DNA from: Gammaproteobacteria bacterium
Lineage (GTDB): Bacteria > Pseudomonadota > Gammaproteobacteria > Pseudomonadales > Azotimanducaceae
Direction of reading: 5' to 3'
Length of the DNA stretch: 64,000 nucleotides
NCBI GenBank assembly: GCA_009837185.1
Contig: VXUA01000041.1
Coordinates: forward strand, 43,374 to 107,373
Part shown: one piece after another, positions 39,814-49,221 of the stretch
Layout: every line of letters starts with the position of its first letter
Position numbering within the stretch: the first letter of the stretch is position 1
The notes under the pieces: model-generated
Databases searched by the model: none
Told to the model about the DNA's origin: nothing
What the model saw: only the letters and a program-made list of their open reading frames with translations
Made by a program: the position numbers and the translations under genes

Positions 39814-42135
39814 TCACACAGCGTGTGATGATGCTGACACTGACTCGCCTTGCCAGAACTGGTCAAGAGCATTTCGAATCTGACCAATTCTCACAATTTG
39901 CGCGTCCCAATGCATGGGAAAGTATTGTTGATATTCGGTTCGTGTGAATCGAGGATCTATCAAGATGATTACGCCTTGATCATTTGCATGACGGACGACT
40001 CTTCCAGCTGCTTGCACAACTCTCGTCATTGCTGGTTGTCTATACGCTAGCTCAAATCCAAGTTCTGTGGAATTTCGCAGTTTGTCTAACTCTAATGAAG
40101 ATGGTGGGATACTCGGACCAACGACGACAACGCCAGCTAGGGCTACAGGTTCAAAATCCACAGATTCCGTGAATACACCGCCCATCACTGTCAGTCCAAT
40201 TCGTGCGTTTGGTTCGTTCATCCATTCGATGAATTCTGCTCGCTCCTCGACGGACATGCTGGCTTTTTGTTTTAGTATGTCATCGTCTTCACTCTCAACC
40301 GCATCAAAAACACGTTCTAGATACTCGAACGACGGGAAAGCAACGAGCCAGTTTCCGGGCGCGGAAGACCTAATCTCTTCTATCACTTTAACAATTTCAT
40401 CAACACTCCTCTCGCGATCATTCCAATAAGTAGAGATATCTGGTACGAGCATCACGCCAAAGCGTTGTGGGTCTGGTTTGCTCGGTGCCCTCACGAATGG
40501 CCCTGATACTCCGTGGCTTTCTTCAAAAACCCTAGCGGGCGATAGAGTACCAGAGAACCGAACGCTGCCAGAATACTCTTTAAAAATCGCTCGAATCCAT
40601 GATCCTGGTGCAATGCAGCGTAATAGTAGCGTCAAATCCTCTTCCGCACGCCGCATCAAACAGATATAGGACTCCGAGTCGTAGCGAGTTCTTGCATCAT
40701 GCATGCGCAATATTGCTGACCAACAACGAAATACCGATTCATCGGTCGACTCTATGTCGACATCTTCGCACGCAACGATAAATGCTTCGATTAACTGCCA
40801 GAATTTCTCATCCAGAACAGGAATCTCAAACTCTTCCACGTTCGATAGTGAGTTGCTTGCAGCATTTTCGAACCATTGAATCAGTTTCTTGGTGATCGAA
40901 CGAATATTCTGTAACGGACACTCGGAATTTACGCTTTTAAGGAGCTCCAAGCTTAATTCGGCCGAGAGCATATCAGCAACGCGACTACTCAGTCGATGTG
41001 CTTCGTCAACGAGTATCCCTACTCGCTTAAACAACCTTGAGTGTAGTCGTTGAAGTGCGACGAACGGATCGAACACATAGTTGTAGTCTCCCACAACTAT
41101 GTCGCACCATTCTGCTGCATCCAGAGTTAGTTCAAATGGGCAAACTTTGTGTGATCGTGCTACAAGCTCCACAAGTTTCTGATCTATATTGGGATGGGCC
41201 AACAAATCCTTCCGAGCTGCTTGGACCCTGTCGAAGTGTCCTTGAGCAAACTCACAGTTTTCCGGTGCACAAGTCGCACCAGGAGTGAAGCAAATTCGGT
41301 CTTTCGCCGTGATAACAATCGAGCGTACATGTTCATTGCTCGTACTTAGTATCTTCATCGTGTCGTGCACGACACGCTGCCCCGTCGTACGCGCCGTCGT
41401 ATAAATCATCCGATCAATCAGACTCGATCCCATTGCTTTGATTGCTGGATACAAAGTTGCGATCGTCTTCCCGGTACCTGTGGGTGCTTCGAACATGAGA
41501 TCTTCGCGATCCCGAATTGACATATAAACGCGACGGGCTAAGTTTCTTTGTTCTTCCGCAACTGTTGTAAAAGGAAGTTCTTGCTTTGTTGCCAGTGTGT
41601 TACGACGATCAATCCGTTGCATTACTGCGAGCACAAATGAGGCAAAATGGGTACAAGTATCTATGAAAAATTGCTTCAACTCATCTCTGTCGACAGTCTC
41701 TGTAAACGATTTGGTCGATAGTGTGTCAGGATGAACGTAAGTCACTTTAACTTCGCAGTCTTGGACTTCTGTTTCTTCTGTCACAAGCATCGCGGCGTAC
41801 AGACGTGCTTGCGCAACATGTTCGGTACCGCGACTATGAAACAATTCATCGACTGGTTTGCGTGTCGCTTTGACCTCTTCGACCAGAATTGTTGGAATCA
41901 GAAGTACTCCGTCGGCACGTCCGGACACATTTAACTGAAGTTCCTCGTAGACAAACTTTCTAGAAAGATGGTGTTCCCGACTATAGTGTTGCGACTCTTT
42001 GAGTTGTTGTTCTTGATATTGTTGCTGTGCTCTGATCCCTTCGTGCATGTGGGTTGACTCATCGAAGCGATAGTTGATATCACCCCGACGATGCACGAAT
42101 GTTGCGAGTTCTGAGACCCCTATCGAAAGCTTCAC
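39814..42135 (-). CDS. RecB-type nuclease fused to XPD/DinG-family helicase
   Basis: A 773-residue protein. The N-terminal domain (about 1-170) has the PD-(D/E)xK pattern of RecB/Cas4-like nucleases: GRADGVLL then VEEVKATRK. The remainder is an iron-sulfur SF2 helicase: Walker A APTGTGKTIATLYP, four spaced cysteines (CFTPGATC, ENCEF, KVCPF), VDEAHRL as the DExH box, and the motif VI QAAGRVVRHANDQGV. Comparable fusions in gammaproteobacteria sit next to FAN1-like genes. Its GTG start overlaps the FAN1-like stop (GTGA), so the pair is coupled and presumably acts in DNA repair of structured intermediates (inference). Confidence 0.85.
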   Translation of the reverse strand: MKLSIGVSELATFVHRRGDINYRFDESTHMHEGIRAQQQYQEQQLKESQHYSREHHLSRKFVYEELQLNVSGRADGVLLIPTILVEEVKATRKPVDELFHSRGTEHVAQARLYAAMLVTEETEVQDCEVKVTYVHPDTLSTKSFTETVDRDELKQFFIDTCTHFASFVLAVMQRIDRRNTLATKQELPFTTVAEEQRNLARRVYMSIRDREDLMFEAPTGTGKTIATLYPAIKAMGSSLIDRMIYTTARTTGQRVVHDTMKILSTSNEHVRSIVITAKDRICFTPGATCAPENCEFAQGHFDRVQAARKDLLAHPNIDQKLVELVARSHKVCPFELTLDAAEWCDIVVGDYNYVFDPFVALQRLHSRLFKRVGILVDEAHRLSSRVADMLSAELSLELLKSVNSECPLQNIRSITKKLIQWFENAASNSLSNVEEFEIPVLDEKFWQLIEAFIVACEDVDIESTDESVFRCWSAILRMHDARTRYDSESYICLMRRAEEDLTLLLRCIAPGSWIRAIFKEYSGSVRFSGTLSPARVFEESHGVSGPFVRAPSKPDPQRFGVMLVPDISTYWNDRERSVDEIVKVIEEIRSSAPGNWLVAFPSFEYLERVFDAVESEDDDILKQKASMSVEERAEFIEWMNEPNARIGLTVMGGVFTESVDFEPVALAGVVVVGPSIPPSSLELDKLRNSTELGFELAYRQPAMTRVVQAAGRVVRHANDQGVIILIDPRFTRTEYQQYFPMHWDAQIVRIGQIRNALDQFWQGESVSASSHAV

Positions 42136-43826
42136 GCGACTAATTTGAACTTCAGAACGCTGACTGGTAGTTCCTCAGATGCCAATGATTGAAGCCAAAT
42201 ATGTTGATTCGGTCTCACTTGATCTGTAGGTCCCTTCACCTCGACAAACTCAAAGGTATCGTCAGGTTTAACTACAAATAGGTCCGGAAAGCCGGATCGC
42301 ATTTGTCTGAGATCAGGTTGCATCAACTGAAGGAGTTTTCGGATCGACTCTTCGCCCATACATCGAACAACAGTTTCTAACACTGATTTATCGAAAATTT
42401 TCCAATTCACCAACGGATTTGAGATGCCAAATTTTTGTTCAAATGTCTGCTCTAGTCTTTGGGCTAGAGGCATCGAATCCATCATCGGATCGACACAGAG
42501 TTCACGCCGAACGGCAAAAAATTCTGGTGAATATAGATCTCGCGGTCCAATTTGAAACGGGTTCACAAACGCCTCTTGAACAGGTGCATAGACCCAATCC
42601 CAATAGGCCAGACCAAAAAGAGCTGAAGGAAGGTTATTTTCTAAGTGCCAAGCAGACCAACCACGTGCTTCAAATTCGCTACAAGCAAAATTTTCGATAC
42701 TGTCTGTAAAAGGATCTATTAATATCTGTTCATTTGTATTATATTTAACAGCTATCCTTGACTTACTTTTGAATTTTTCAGCGAATAGCTTCTCTTCGAT
42801 CGTCCACGGGTTTGCAAGAATTGTTGTCCGAAGCGTTTCCACATCGTTGAATTGACCAAGACGATGGCACACACGCATCTGTCTTTCACGTGCAGGATGC
42901 AATGATGAGCACCGGTAAGCTCGAAGAGACTGCAACAGTTCCCCTCGCCTTTCGACCTCACGTCCAATCCTATTGAGCAACTTTGATCGTTGACGCTCCA
43001 GCGTTCGGTTCGTATTTGATGACTTCAAAGTCTGGATGGATTCAATCAACTGCTCAGTTTCGAGAGGTTCTTCCTCGTTCATGCGTTCAGAGAGAGCCCA
43101 CCAATCTAGGTAACAGTCAATTTCCTGTCTACTCTTGAACTGTCGATTCTTTGAGTCAAGGGTGTATTGTTCAAGACGCAGGATCCCAAGGTCATGGACG
43201 ACGAACGTGCTTAGATCCTGATAGTGATCCCCAAAAAACAGTAGCGAGAAGGTTGCGATTCGATCGGTCTGATCTAATTCAAACCATGGAAGTCTCAGAC
43301 GAATTCGTTCAAGAATGTTCTCTTCTGCGTGTATGTCTTGAATCTTAGATACTAGGAGCGATTTAGATCCCTTGAATTCTTGAAGTTCAAAAGCTTCGCG
43401 AAGTTGACTAAGAGTCAGTTTTTGGCACAGCAACTCCGACGGAAACTCGGAGTTACTTTTGATGAGTTTGTTTCGTGCCAATTCTTCAAACGCACTTGCA
43501 ACATCTTTCACCTCGCGATACACGAACTGTGATTTAAGGAAAATTGGTCCACGACAGCTCAATATGCGTGCATACAACCGTTGTGCTTCAGCCGACAATT
43601 CCAAGACGGAAGTGGAGAATCGAATCTCTTCCGTATTGAGCAGATCACTATAACGGTTCACTACAAAACTCAACAACGTACTAACGTTGTTCGCATAGTA
43701 ATCGTCCGTAGGTATACCGTCAGAGATTCGGTTAACTTTCGGAGAGGCATTTACTTCGCTCAGCTTGTTGCCTGTTGAGGTCATCTCCAAGGTAAATGAG
43801 CTTCCAAGTTTCACAACAGCATGCAA
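42132..43826 (-). CDS. FAN1-like VRR-NUC structure-specific nuclease
   Basis: A 564-residue protein. The C-terminal VRR-NUC domain has the metal-site residues in SGFPDLFVVKPD and FEFVEVKGPTDQVRPNQ (PD-x-ExK). The central helical region with SAP-like LTLSQLREAFELQEFKGSK resembles bacterial FAN1, a 5'-flap nuclease that processes crosslinks. Start is TTG 43826 or possibly ATG 43784; neither has a clear ribosome site. It is directly upstream of and overlapping the helicase gene. Confidence 0.82.
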   Translation of the reverse strand: MHAVVKLGSSFTLEMTSTGNKLSEVNASPKVNRISDGIPTDDYYANNVSTLLSFVVNRYSDLLNTEEIRFSTSVLELSAEAQRLYARILSCRGPIFLKSQFVYREVKDVASAFEELARNKLIKSNSEFPSELLCQKLTLSQLREAFELQEFKGSKSLLVSKIQDIHAEENILERIRLRLPWFELDQTDRIATFSLLFFGDHYQDLSTFVVHDLGILRLEQYTLDSKNRQFKSRQEIDCYLDWWALSERMNEEEPLETEQLIESIQTLKSSNTNRTLERQRSKLLNRIGREVERRGELLQSLRAYRCSSLHPARERQMRVCHRLGQFNDVETLRTTILANPWTIEEKLFAEKFKSKSRIAVKYNTNEQILIDPFTDSIENFACSEFEARGWSAWHLENNLPSALFGLAYWDWVYAPVQEAFVNPFQIGPRDLYSPEFFAVRRELCVDPMMDSMPLAQRLEQTFEQKFGISNPLVNWKIFDKSVLETVVRCMGEESIRKLLQLMQPDLRQMRSGFPDLFVVKPDDTFEFVEVKGPTDQVRPNQHIWLQSLASEELPVSVLKFKLVA

Positions 43827-44030
43827 TCGAGAATGTCTACTGATCGAGCTGTTTCCATATTTATCAATCTATTAAATCACATATATAAGTTGCAATATGT
43901 ATATTTGTCTTACTCCAAACAATCGACCTGAATTGAATGATTCTTCCATTGGGACGCGCGAATGTACTACATATGCCATCTTATCCTCTGAGTAGTCCTT
44001 CGTAAAATTTTGTGCGATGGAGACCAGTCT

Positions 44031-45779
44031 GTGAACTACTACGAAACCGCTATCGCTGAATTAACAGCACCCGGTGAACCCTATGAGACAACGACCATAA
44101 CAGTTCGTGGCACTGATTTTATTGGCTTCAAACATGCACCGCAGAATCTCTTGGAAATCTATCGTTTCGGACTAGAACACGCACAAGACGACTTCTATGT
44201 CTATCAGAAGGAACGATTTACTTATGCTGAAGCTTGGCAAATAGCCGCTAGAGTTGCGAACACACTGTTAAATTCGGATTTTCAATTCGGAGATCGAGTC
44301 GGTATTTCACTTCGAAACTATCCGGAATGGATCTGGGCTTTCATGGGAATTACTACTGTTGGTGGTATCGCTACCGCGCTCAACGCATGGTGGACTTCTA
44401 CGGAAATGTGCCATGCAATCAAAGACAGCGGTTTATCTATCCTCATCGTTGATAGCGAACGCTATGCCAGAATAAAGGATTTCATCGATGAATTAGGACT
44501 TACGGTTATCACCGTACGAGCAGGCGATCAACCTACCACTATCGAATGGCAAGATTGGATTGCTGCTGCGTCCGATGAAATGCCCAATTTACATGTTCCC
44601 TCCGCACTTCCCGCTACGTTACTGTATACCTCGGGTTCTACCGCAACTCCAAAGGGTGTTCTTTCAAGCCATCAAGCTTTAACACATGCGTTGTTGGGAT
44701 GGGAAGCAGGAGCGATTATCAACTGGCGAGCAGCACAGATCAAGAGAGAACACCAGGGACAAGGCGACACCTTGAGTGGCCCGGATCCTCGAGAACGATT
44801 CTTTGGTTCAAACTCATCTACGGAAGATGCGATTAAACCCGCTAGTATTCTTACGGTGCCGTTGTTTCACGTCACTGGACTCGCAGTCCAAATGCTAACT
44901 TCCTTTCGTGGAGGGAGAAAGCTAGTCGGCATGTACAAATGGGATGTAGACGAAGCACTTCGGATCATTCAAGACGAGAAAATCACTGCGTTCAATGGCG
45001 TACCGACCATGTCTTGGGAACTCACGCAATCTCCTCATCTTGAAAAGTTTGACCTGAGTTCTCTACAAACAGCTGGTGGGGGCGGAGCTCCGATGGCTCC
45101 TGAACACTCCAAACAAATCGATCAAAAACTCGCTCGTGGGGGTCAGTCTACAGGTTGGGGAATGACGGAAACGCAAGGATTCGCCACCAATATCACTGGT
45201 AATGCGTTTAAAAAGCGACCGAAGAGTTGTGGACAAGCTATACCCCCCATTACAAAAATTAAGACGATTGACGAAGACGGTAACGACCTACCGCAAGGAG
45301 AAACGGGAGAATTGTGTATTTGGGGAATCATGAACTGTTTAGAGTATTGGAACGATCCCGAAGCTACGGTCTCATCCATGTCCAACGGATGGGTCAAGTC
45401 CGGTGATGTCGGCTATCTTGACGACGAAGGATTTGTATACATAACCGATCGAAAGAAGGATATCGTGCTACGCGGCGGTGAAAATATCAGTTGTCAAGAG
45501 GTGGAAGCGGTTTTATACGAACATCCAAAAATCGTTGAATGCGCGGTTTTTGGAATTCCAGATGCAAGACTTGGCGAAGCACTCGCAAGTGTAGTCTGTG
45601 TAGAGTCAGCATCAACGGTCTCAGCGCAAGACATTCAATCATGGGCACAAGAATACCTAGCGAAATTCAAAGTACCTGAACACATTTGGATAAGCTATGA
45701 GCGCTTACCACGAACTGCATCCGAAAAAATCTACAAGCGTGCTATTCGCAAAGGTATTCTCAAGACACTAGCAGAATAA
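44031..45779 (+). CDS. Acyl-CoA synthetase / AMP-dependent ligase
   Basis: A 582-residue ANL-superfamily ligase activating a carboxylic acid as acyl-AMP then acyl-CoA. The P-loop is LLYTSGSTATPKGVL, the A5 motif GWGMTETQGF, A7 KSGDVGYLDDEG, A8 YITDRKKDIVLRGGENIS, and the C-terminal lysine motif RTASEKIYKRAIR. Chain-length preference cannot be told. GTG at 44031 is preferred because GGAG precedes it by about nine bases; TTG 44010 is also in frame. It stands alone between nuclease and solenoid genes. Confidence 0.88.
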   Translation: MNYYETAIAELTAPGEPYETTTITVRGTDFIGFKHAPQNLLEIYRFGLEHAQDDFYVYQKERFTYAEAWQIAARVANTLLNSDFQFGDRVGISLRNYPEWIWAFMGITTVGGIATALNAWWTSTEMCHAIKDSGLSILIVDSERYARIKDFIDELGLTVITVRAGDQPTTIEWQDWIAAASDEMPNLHVPSALPATLLYTSGSTATPKGVLSSHQALTHALLGWEAGAIINWRAAQIKREHQGQGDTLSGPDPRERFFGSNSSTEDAIKPASILTVPLFHVTGLAVQMLTSFRGGRKLVGMYKWDVDEALRIIQDEKITAFNGVPTMSWELTQSPHLEKFDLSSLQTAGGGGAPMAPEHSKQIDQKLARGGQSTGWGMTETQGFATNITGNAFKKRPKSCGQAIPPITKIKTIDEDGNDLPQGETGELCIWGIMNCLEYWNDPEATVSSMSNGWVKSGDVGYLDDEGFVYITDRKKDIVLRGGENISCQEVEAVLYEHPKIVECAVFGIPDARLGEALASVVCVESASTVSAQDIQSWAQEYLAKFKVPEHIWISYERLPRTASEKIYKRAIRKGILKTLAE

Positions 45780-45833
45780 CTGCTTAAGGAAGCTTCTTGG
45801 AGGGAAAATCCGACCCTATCGAAAACGACAGTC

Positions 45834-47509
45834 TTAATCTGAATCTTTTGTCTCTGGTTCATTCACCTCTTTCTTGACGTCCGTTTTAACTTCTACTTTG
45901 CCCCCTGTAGCGTTCACATCTTTTAGTACGGTCTCTAACGTTTTTTCTAATGATTTTTGTAGGTTTTTCTGCATTTCTTCTGGGTTGAAATTGTCAGATG
46001 AAGTAATCGTGCGCTGAGTCGTTGGGAAAAATACCGTCCCTCCTTGCTCAATTGCTCGTTGTACAATACTGTTTCCGTCGAGATTAGTCATGTCCATCTG
46101 TACTACTGTGGGTTCTCCTTCTGCCATAAGTCCTTGCAATTGCTCTACTTGATCTTGGTCAAGAATGGAGCTTCCATTGAGGAAATTATGAGCTAATAAG
46201 ATTCCTGCAGCTTGTTGTTTGAGTTCTGGTGTCGCAATGATACTATCCATGGACGCAAGCAACGTGTCTGGTTCTTCTTGAGCCCACAACGACAGTACAG
46301 TGTTTAAATACTTCTTTCGTTCGTCATCTGGCAATTGTTGCCCGAGCATGAGAGCGCGGTCATACTCCGCGTTCAGAACCAGTTCTCTACCGACGGATTT
46401 GTACGCGTCAATCCTTGTATCACCGGGTCGTACTTGAGACAACATAGCAATAGCTTTATCTAAGTCATATTGGACTACTTGTTCGACGACGATTTCCTCC
46501 AACCCGCTTTCGAATCCAAAGGCAGACTCATACAGTGGTTGGTTCAGGGCTGTTTGCAATGCTAGCTCAGGATCTTTGTCTGCGAGCTCCCTAAGCACGA
46601 TGGTGAAAATTTCGTGGTTAGTTCGCTTGTCGGACAACTGAGACGATGTCGCCCAATTCAGTGCGTCATAGATATCACTCTTGGCCCAATTTTCGGCTAT
46701 CGTTCGTGCAAGTTCGCGTTTTTTACTCGTGTCGTCCATGTTCTCTAAGAACTGAACCGCATCTGCCGGGGAAGACCTTGCGATCGCAAGCATTGCTAAG
46801 TCTTCAGCTTTTGTACGCAATCGCTCGGGTAGGAGTTCTAGGCTGCTAAAATATCTTGTGCGTCGTGCTCAGCCCACGCACCGATTAGAGTCTCTTGAAG
46901 ACTTACGCGTAGCCCACTTTTGTCTAGGTTTGAAATAGCATCGAAAGCAATCAAAGGATCCGAGCCCGCCCATGTCTTTACGATCTCTGGTAAAACAATA
47001 TCTTGCACTTCACGCGGTAATAACGTAGCTTCGTGAAAAACACTTGGTGGATCATCCATCGCTGCACTTTGAGCGACAGATTTCATGATGGTGTCGCGAA
47101 CACTACTATCCATGGCAGAATTAAAAATTCGACCCAATACTCTGATTCCGTCCTGTTGCACCAACTCTTCAGCTACCCTCAGAAATGTACGTAGTTGTGC
47201 GATATCTTCGACATTGTCGTTGATCAGTATGTTCAATGTCTCATCGGGATCGTTGCCAGATGCGGATTTGAATGAGTCTTGTTGCGGTTTCTTCGGGTGT
47301 TTTTCGTCTACTACTTGTCCGGAGACCTCACTCGTTTGAATTGTGCTGTTCTCCGCTTCCGAATTTTTTGCGTCAAGTACAACATCCTTGGTGTGATTCA
47401 AATTGTTCGTTATTGCAATCGTGACAAATGCGGAGATTGAAGCACCTACAAATACCCCAAGACCGACAAGCCCCAAAACACGAAAGCGTCCCTTTGACAA
47501 TCCACTCAT
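45834..47509 (-). pseudogene. Membrane-anchored solenoid protein, copy 3, interrupted by a frameshift
   Basis: ATG 47509 (AGGAG upstream) starts a membrane anchor (VLGLVGLGVFVGASISAFV) and linker, then repeats up to TAG near 46838 (AEHDAQDILAA). The adjacent frame continues as LELLPERLRTKAEDLAML and on to 45834 with more repeats (NWAKSDIYDALNWA, LWAQEEPDTLLASM). One extra base near 46844 would make DILAALELLPERL, matching the repeat logic of copies 1 and 2 and giving about 558 residues. The C-terminus is low-complexity, lysine/glutamate-rich. Two of three paralogues therefore carry a one-base loss; these could be real decay or assembly errors. Confidence 0.65.
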
Positions 47510-47795
47510 ATATCTCTCCTAGTGAAAATCCCGATGGAAAACGAAGTAGATGCTCTATCAAACCAAAAAGTTTCAACCGATGGCGAACTTTATCTGTTCG
47601 CATTCAACTAGTGGCAAGGCTTCATTCGATTTCTCAATTTGCTAGTGTATAGTCGAAGAAGAAACCTCGTGTGAATCCACTTACGAGTAATTACCAGATT
47701 TGCCTATCAAAAGGCCACGAGTGAATTTGGAACTGAAATCGTAAGAGACACAAGTCAGTTTTACAGGTGTGCTCAAATGTTCAGTGACAGCACCG

Positions 47796-48464
47796 CTACG
47801 GTATAAGAAACACCGTAAACCAGTGATTTTCCAAGGAAAACACATAACCTCGGCCGCGGGCGACCATATCCGATGAACGTTTAGGTATTGCAGTTTTGGC
47901 TGAATATTCAGTGCTCGACTGATTTAAGCGCACGCAGACATCCTTAAATCCAAGAAATTCGTCTGTTTCTGGATTACTAGCTTTGTAAATGGCTTCTTTA
48001 GCACAAAAAAACATTGTTTGCCTGTCTCTATAGCCTCCCTCCGAAACAAACCTTAGCTCTTCTTCAAGCAATATACGTTCTCGCACTCTATCTGAAACAG
48101 CACGTTTAGGAAGAATGTCGATTCCCACCCCACGAAAGTCCCTTTTGAAACCAACGAGTGCTACCGCTAGACTGTGGGAATGGGCTATACTTCCAACGAT
48201 GTTGCTTGGCCAACTAGGCTTACGATCGTCAAAGAGAATGGGACTATCGATTACGTTTAGGGAGCTCAATCCTAACTGTATCGCGCGCCGACCTGAAGAA
48301 TACTGTTTCCTTCGAACTTCACCCACAGCGTTCGCATAAGATCTTTCCGCATTAGACAGTGTGCTAGTGTAGTCCTTCACGCGGACAATCACAACACATA
48401 GTCGATCTGTATCCGGAATGTCAAGACTTCCCAGATCGACTTCGTCAGGAGAAATGATGTGCAC
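47796..48464 (-). CDS. 4'-phosphopantetheinyl transferase superfamily protein
   Basis: A 222-residue Sfp/EntD-like enzyme that transfers phosphopantetheine from CoA to carrier-protein serines. The metal and CoA motifs are GVGIDILPKR and FFCAKEAIYKASNP, with an upstream GSIAHSHSLAVALVG. Carrier proteins are not encoded nearby. It starts at GTG 48464 and is the gene before tRNA-Leu on the same strand. Confidence 0.8.
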   Translation of the reverse strand: MHIISPDEVDLGSLDIPDTDRLCVVIVRVKDYTSTLSNAERSYANAVGEVRRKQYSSGRRAIQLGLSSLNVIDSPILFDDRKPSWPSNIVGSIAHSHSLAVALVGFKRDFRGVGIDILPKRAVSDRVRERILLEEELRFVSEGGYRDRQTMFFCAKEAIYKASNPETDEFLGFKDVCVRLNQSSTEYSAKTAIPKRSSDMVARGRGYVFSLENHWFTVFLIP

Positions 48465-48508
48465 TTTTTAGTTGTGGCTCGAACTGATCTATAAATGAAC
48501 GTACGATG

Positions 48509-48593
48509 TGGTGCCCAGGGAGGGAGTCGAACCCTCACGCCCGAAGGCACAGGAACCTAAATCCTGCTTGTCTGCCAGTTCCAACACCTGGGC
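48509..48593 (-). tRNA. tRNA-Leu (UAG)
   Basis: An 85-base class II tRNA on the reverse strand with an encoded CCA. Acceptor GCCCAGG pairs with CCTGGGC. The anticodon loop between CAGGA and TCCTG reads TTTAGGT, with anticodon TAG. The long variable arm (GTGCCTTCGGGCGT) is the leucine type. Confidence 0.95.
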
Positions 48594-48779
48594 GCTTACT
48601 CTTTTTTCATCGTAAACTATACGAAGGATTCGACACCTTGAGGGTCTCAATGAAATGCTGTGTGTAAGCTTGAAATGTGCTACCTAACGGCGATATTTTA
48701 GAGTTTTGAGCTGCACTTGATTCGATCAATCAACCATGTACCTTTCTTAAAATAGGTTGACCTGATTCGAAAGCCCATT

Positions 48780-49099
48780 GCCCGGGTGGCGAAATAGGTA
48801 GACGCAAGGGACTTAACCGAAAATTTGAGCATATTGGTGGCGACACCTACTATGAATGGAGTCAAATTCGGGGAAATTTCAATCCGTGAGATTGTGGCAA
48901 TCCCGAGCTAAGCGGTAGCAGGTTTGTGCTATTGAAAGTGTAGAGACTTAACGGCTCCCCCTTCCTTCGATATCACTTTGGAAGGTGAAGAGAAAGTCCA
49001 GACCACAACCGATCGTAGAGATCCGCGACGAAAGTTGTAGTGGTACGAAAATCCCTCGGAGGTAACTCCGTGCCGGTTCGATTCCGGCCCCGGGCACCA
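48780..49099 (+). tRNA. tRNA-Leu (UAA), interrupted by a group I intron
   Basis: Exon 1 is 48780-48814 (starting GCCCGGGTGG and ending AGGGACTT) and exon 2 is 49048-49099 (from AAAATCCCT to CCGGGCACCA). Joined, the anticodon stem AGGGA/TCCCT encloses loop CTTAAAA, so the anticodon is TAA, and the acceptor GCCCGGG/CCCGGGC closes with an encoded CCA. The variable arm and T-arm (GGTTCGATTCC) are complete. The mature tRNA is 87 bases. The interruption falls between U34 and A35, the classic position of the tRNA-Leu group I intron. Confidence 0.93.
48815..49047 (+). ncRNA. Group I self-splicing intron (IC3-like), 233 bases
   Basis: The intron begins after U34 and ends with the required terminal G at 49047. 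The 5' splice site uridines can pair with GAG in TTTGAGC (48824 onward) to form P1 with a U-G pair at the splice site. The core is recognisable by comparison with the Anabaena tRNA-Leu intron: GGGGAAA, GGCAATCCCGAGCTAAGC (P4-P6 side), GTGTAGAGACTTAACGG and GAAGAGAAAGTCCA (P7-P8 side). No endonuclease frame is present. It resembles the cyanobacterial and plastid introns at this same site. Confidence 0.88.
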
Positions 49100-49221
49100 T
49101 GCAAGCACTCGCTCCGATCAAGTATCACAATCTTTCGTGAGCGAATTTCTATACCAATAGTTTGAAACGTTGCATGGACCTTCACACAGCTTACCGGTTC
49201 AAGGAAAACAGGCGTTTGTGA

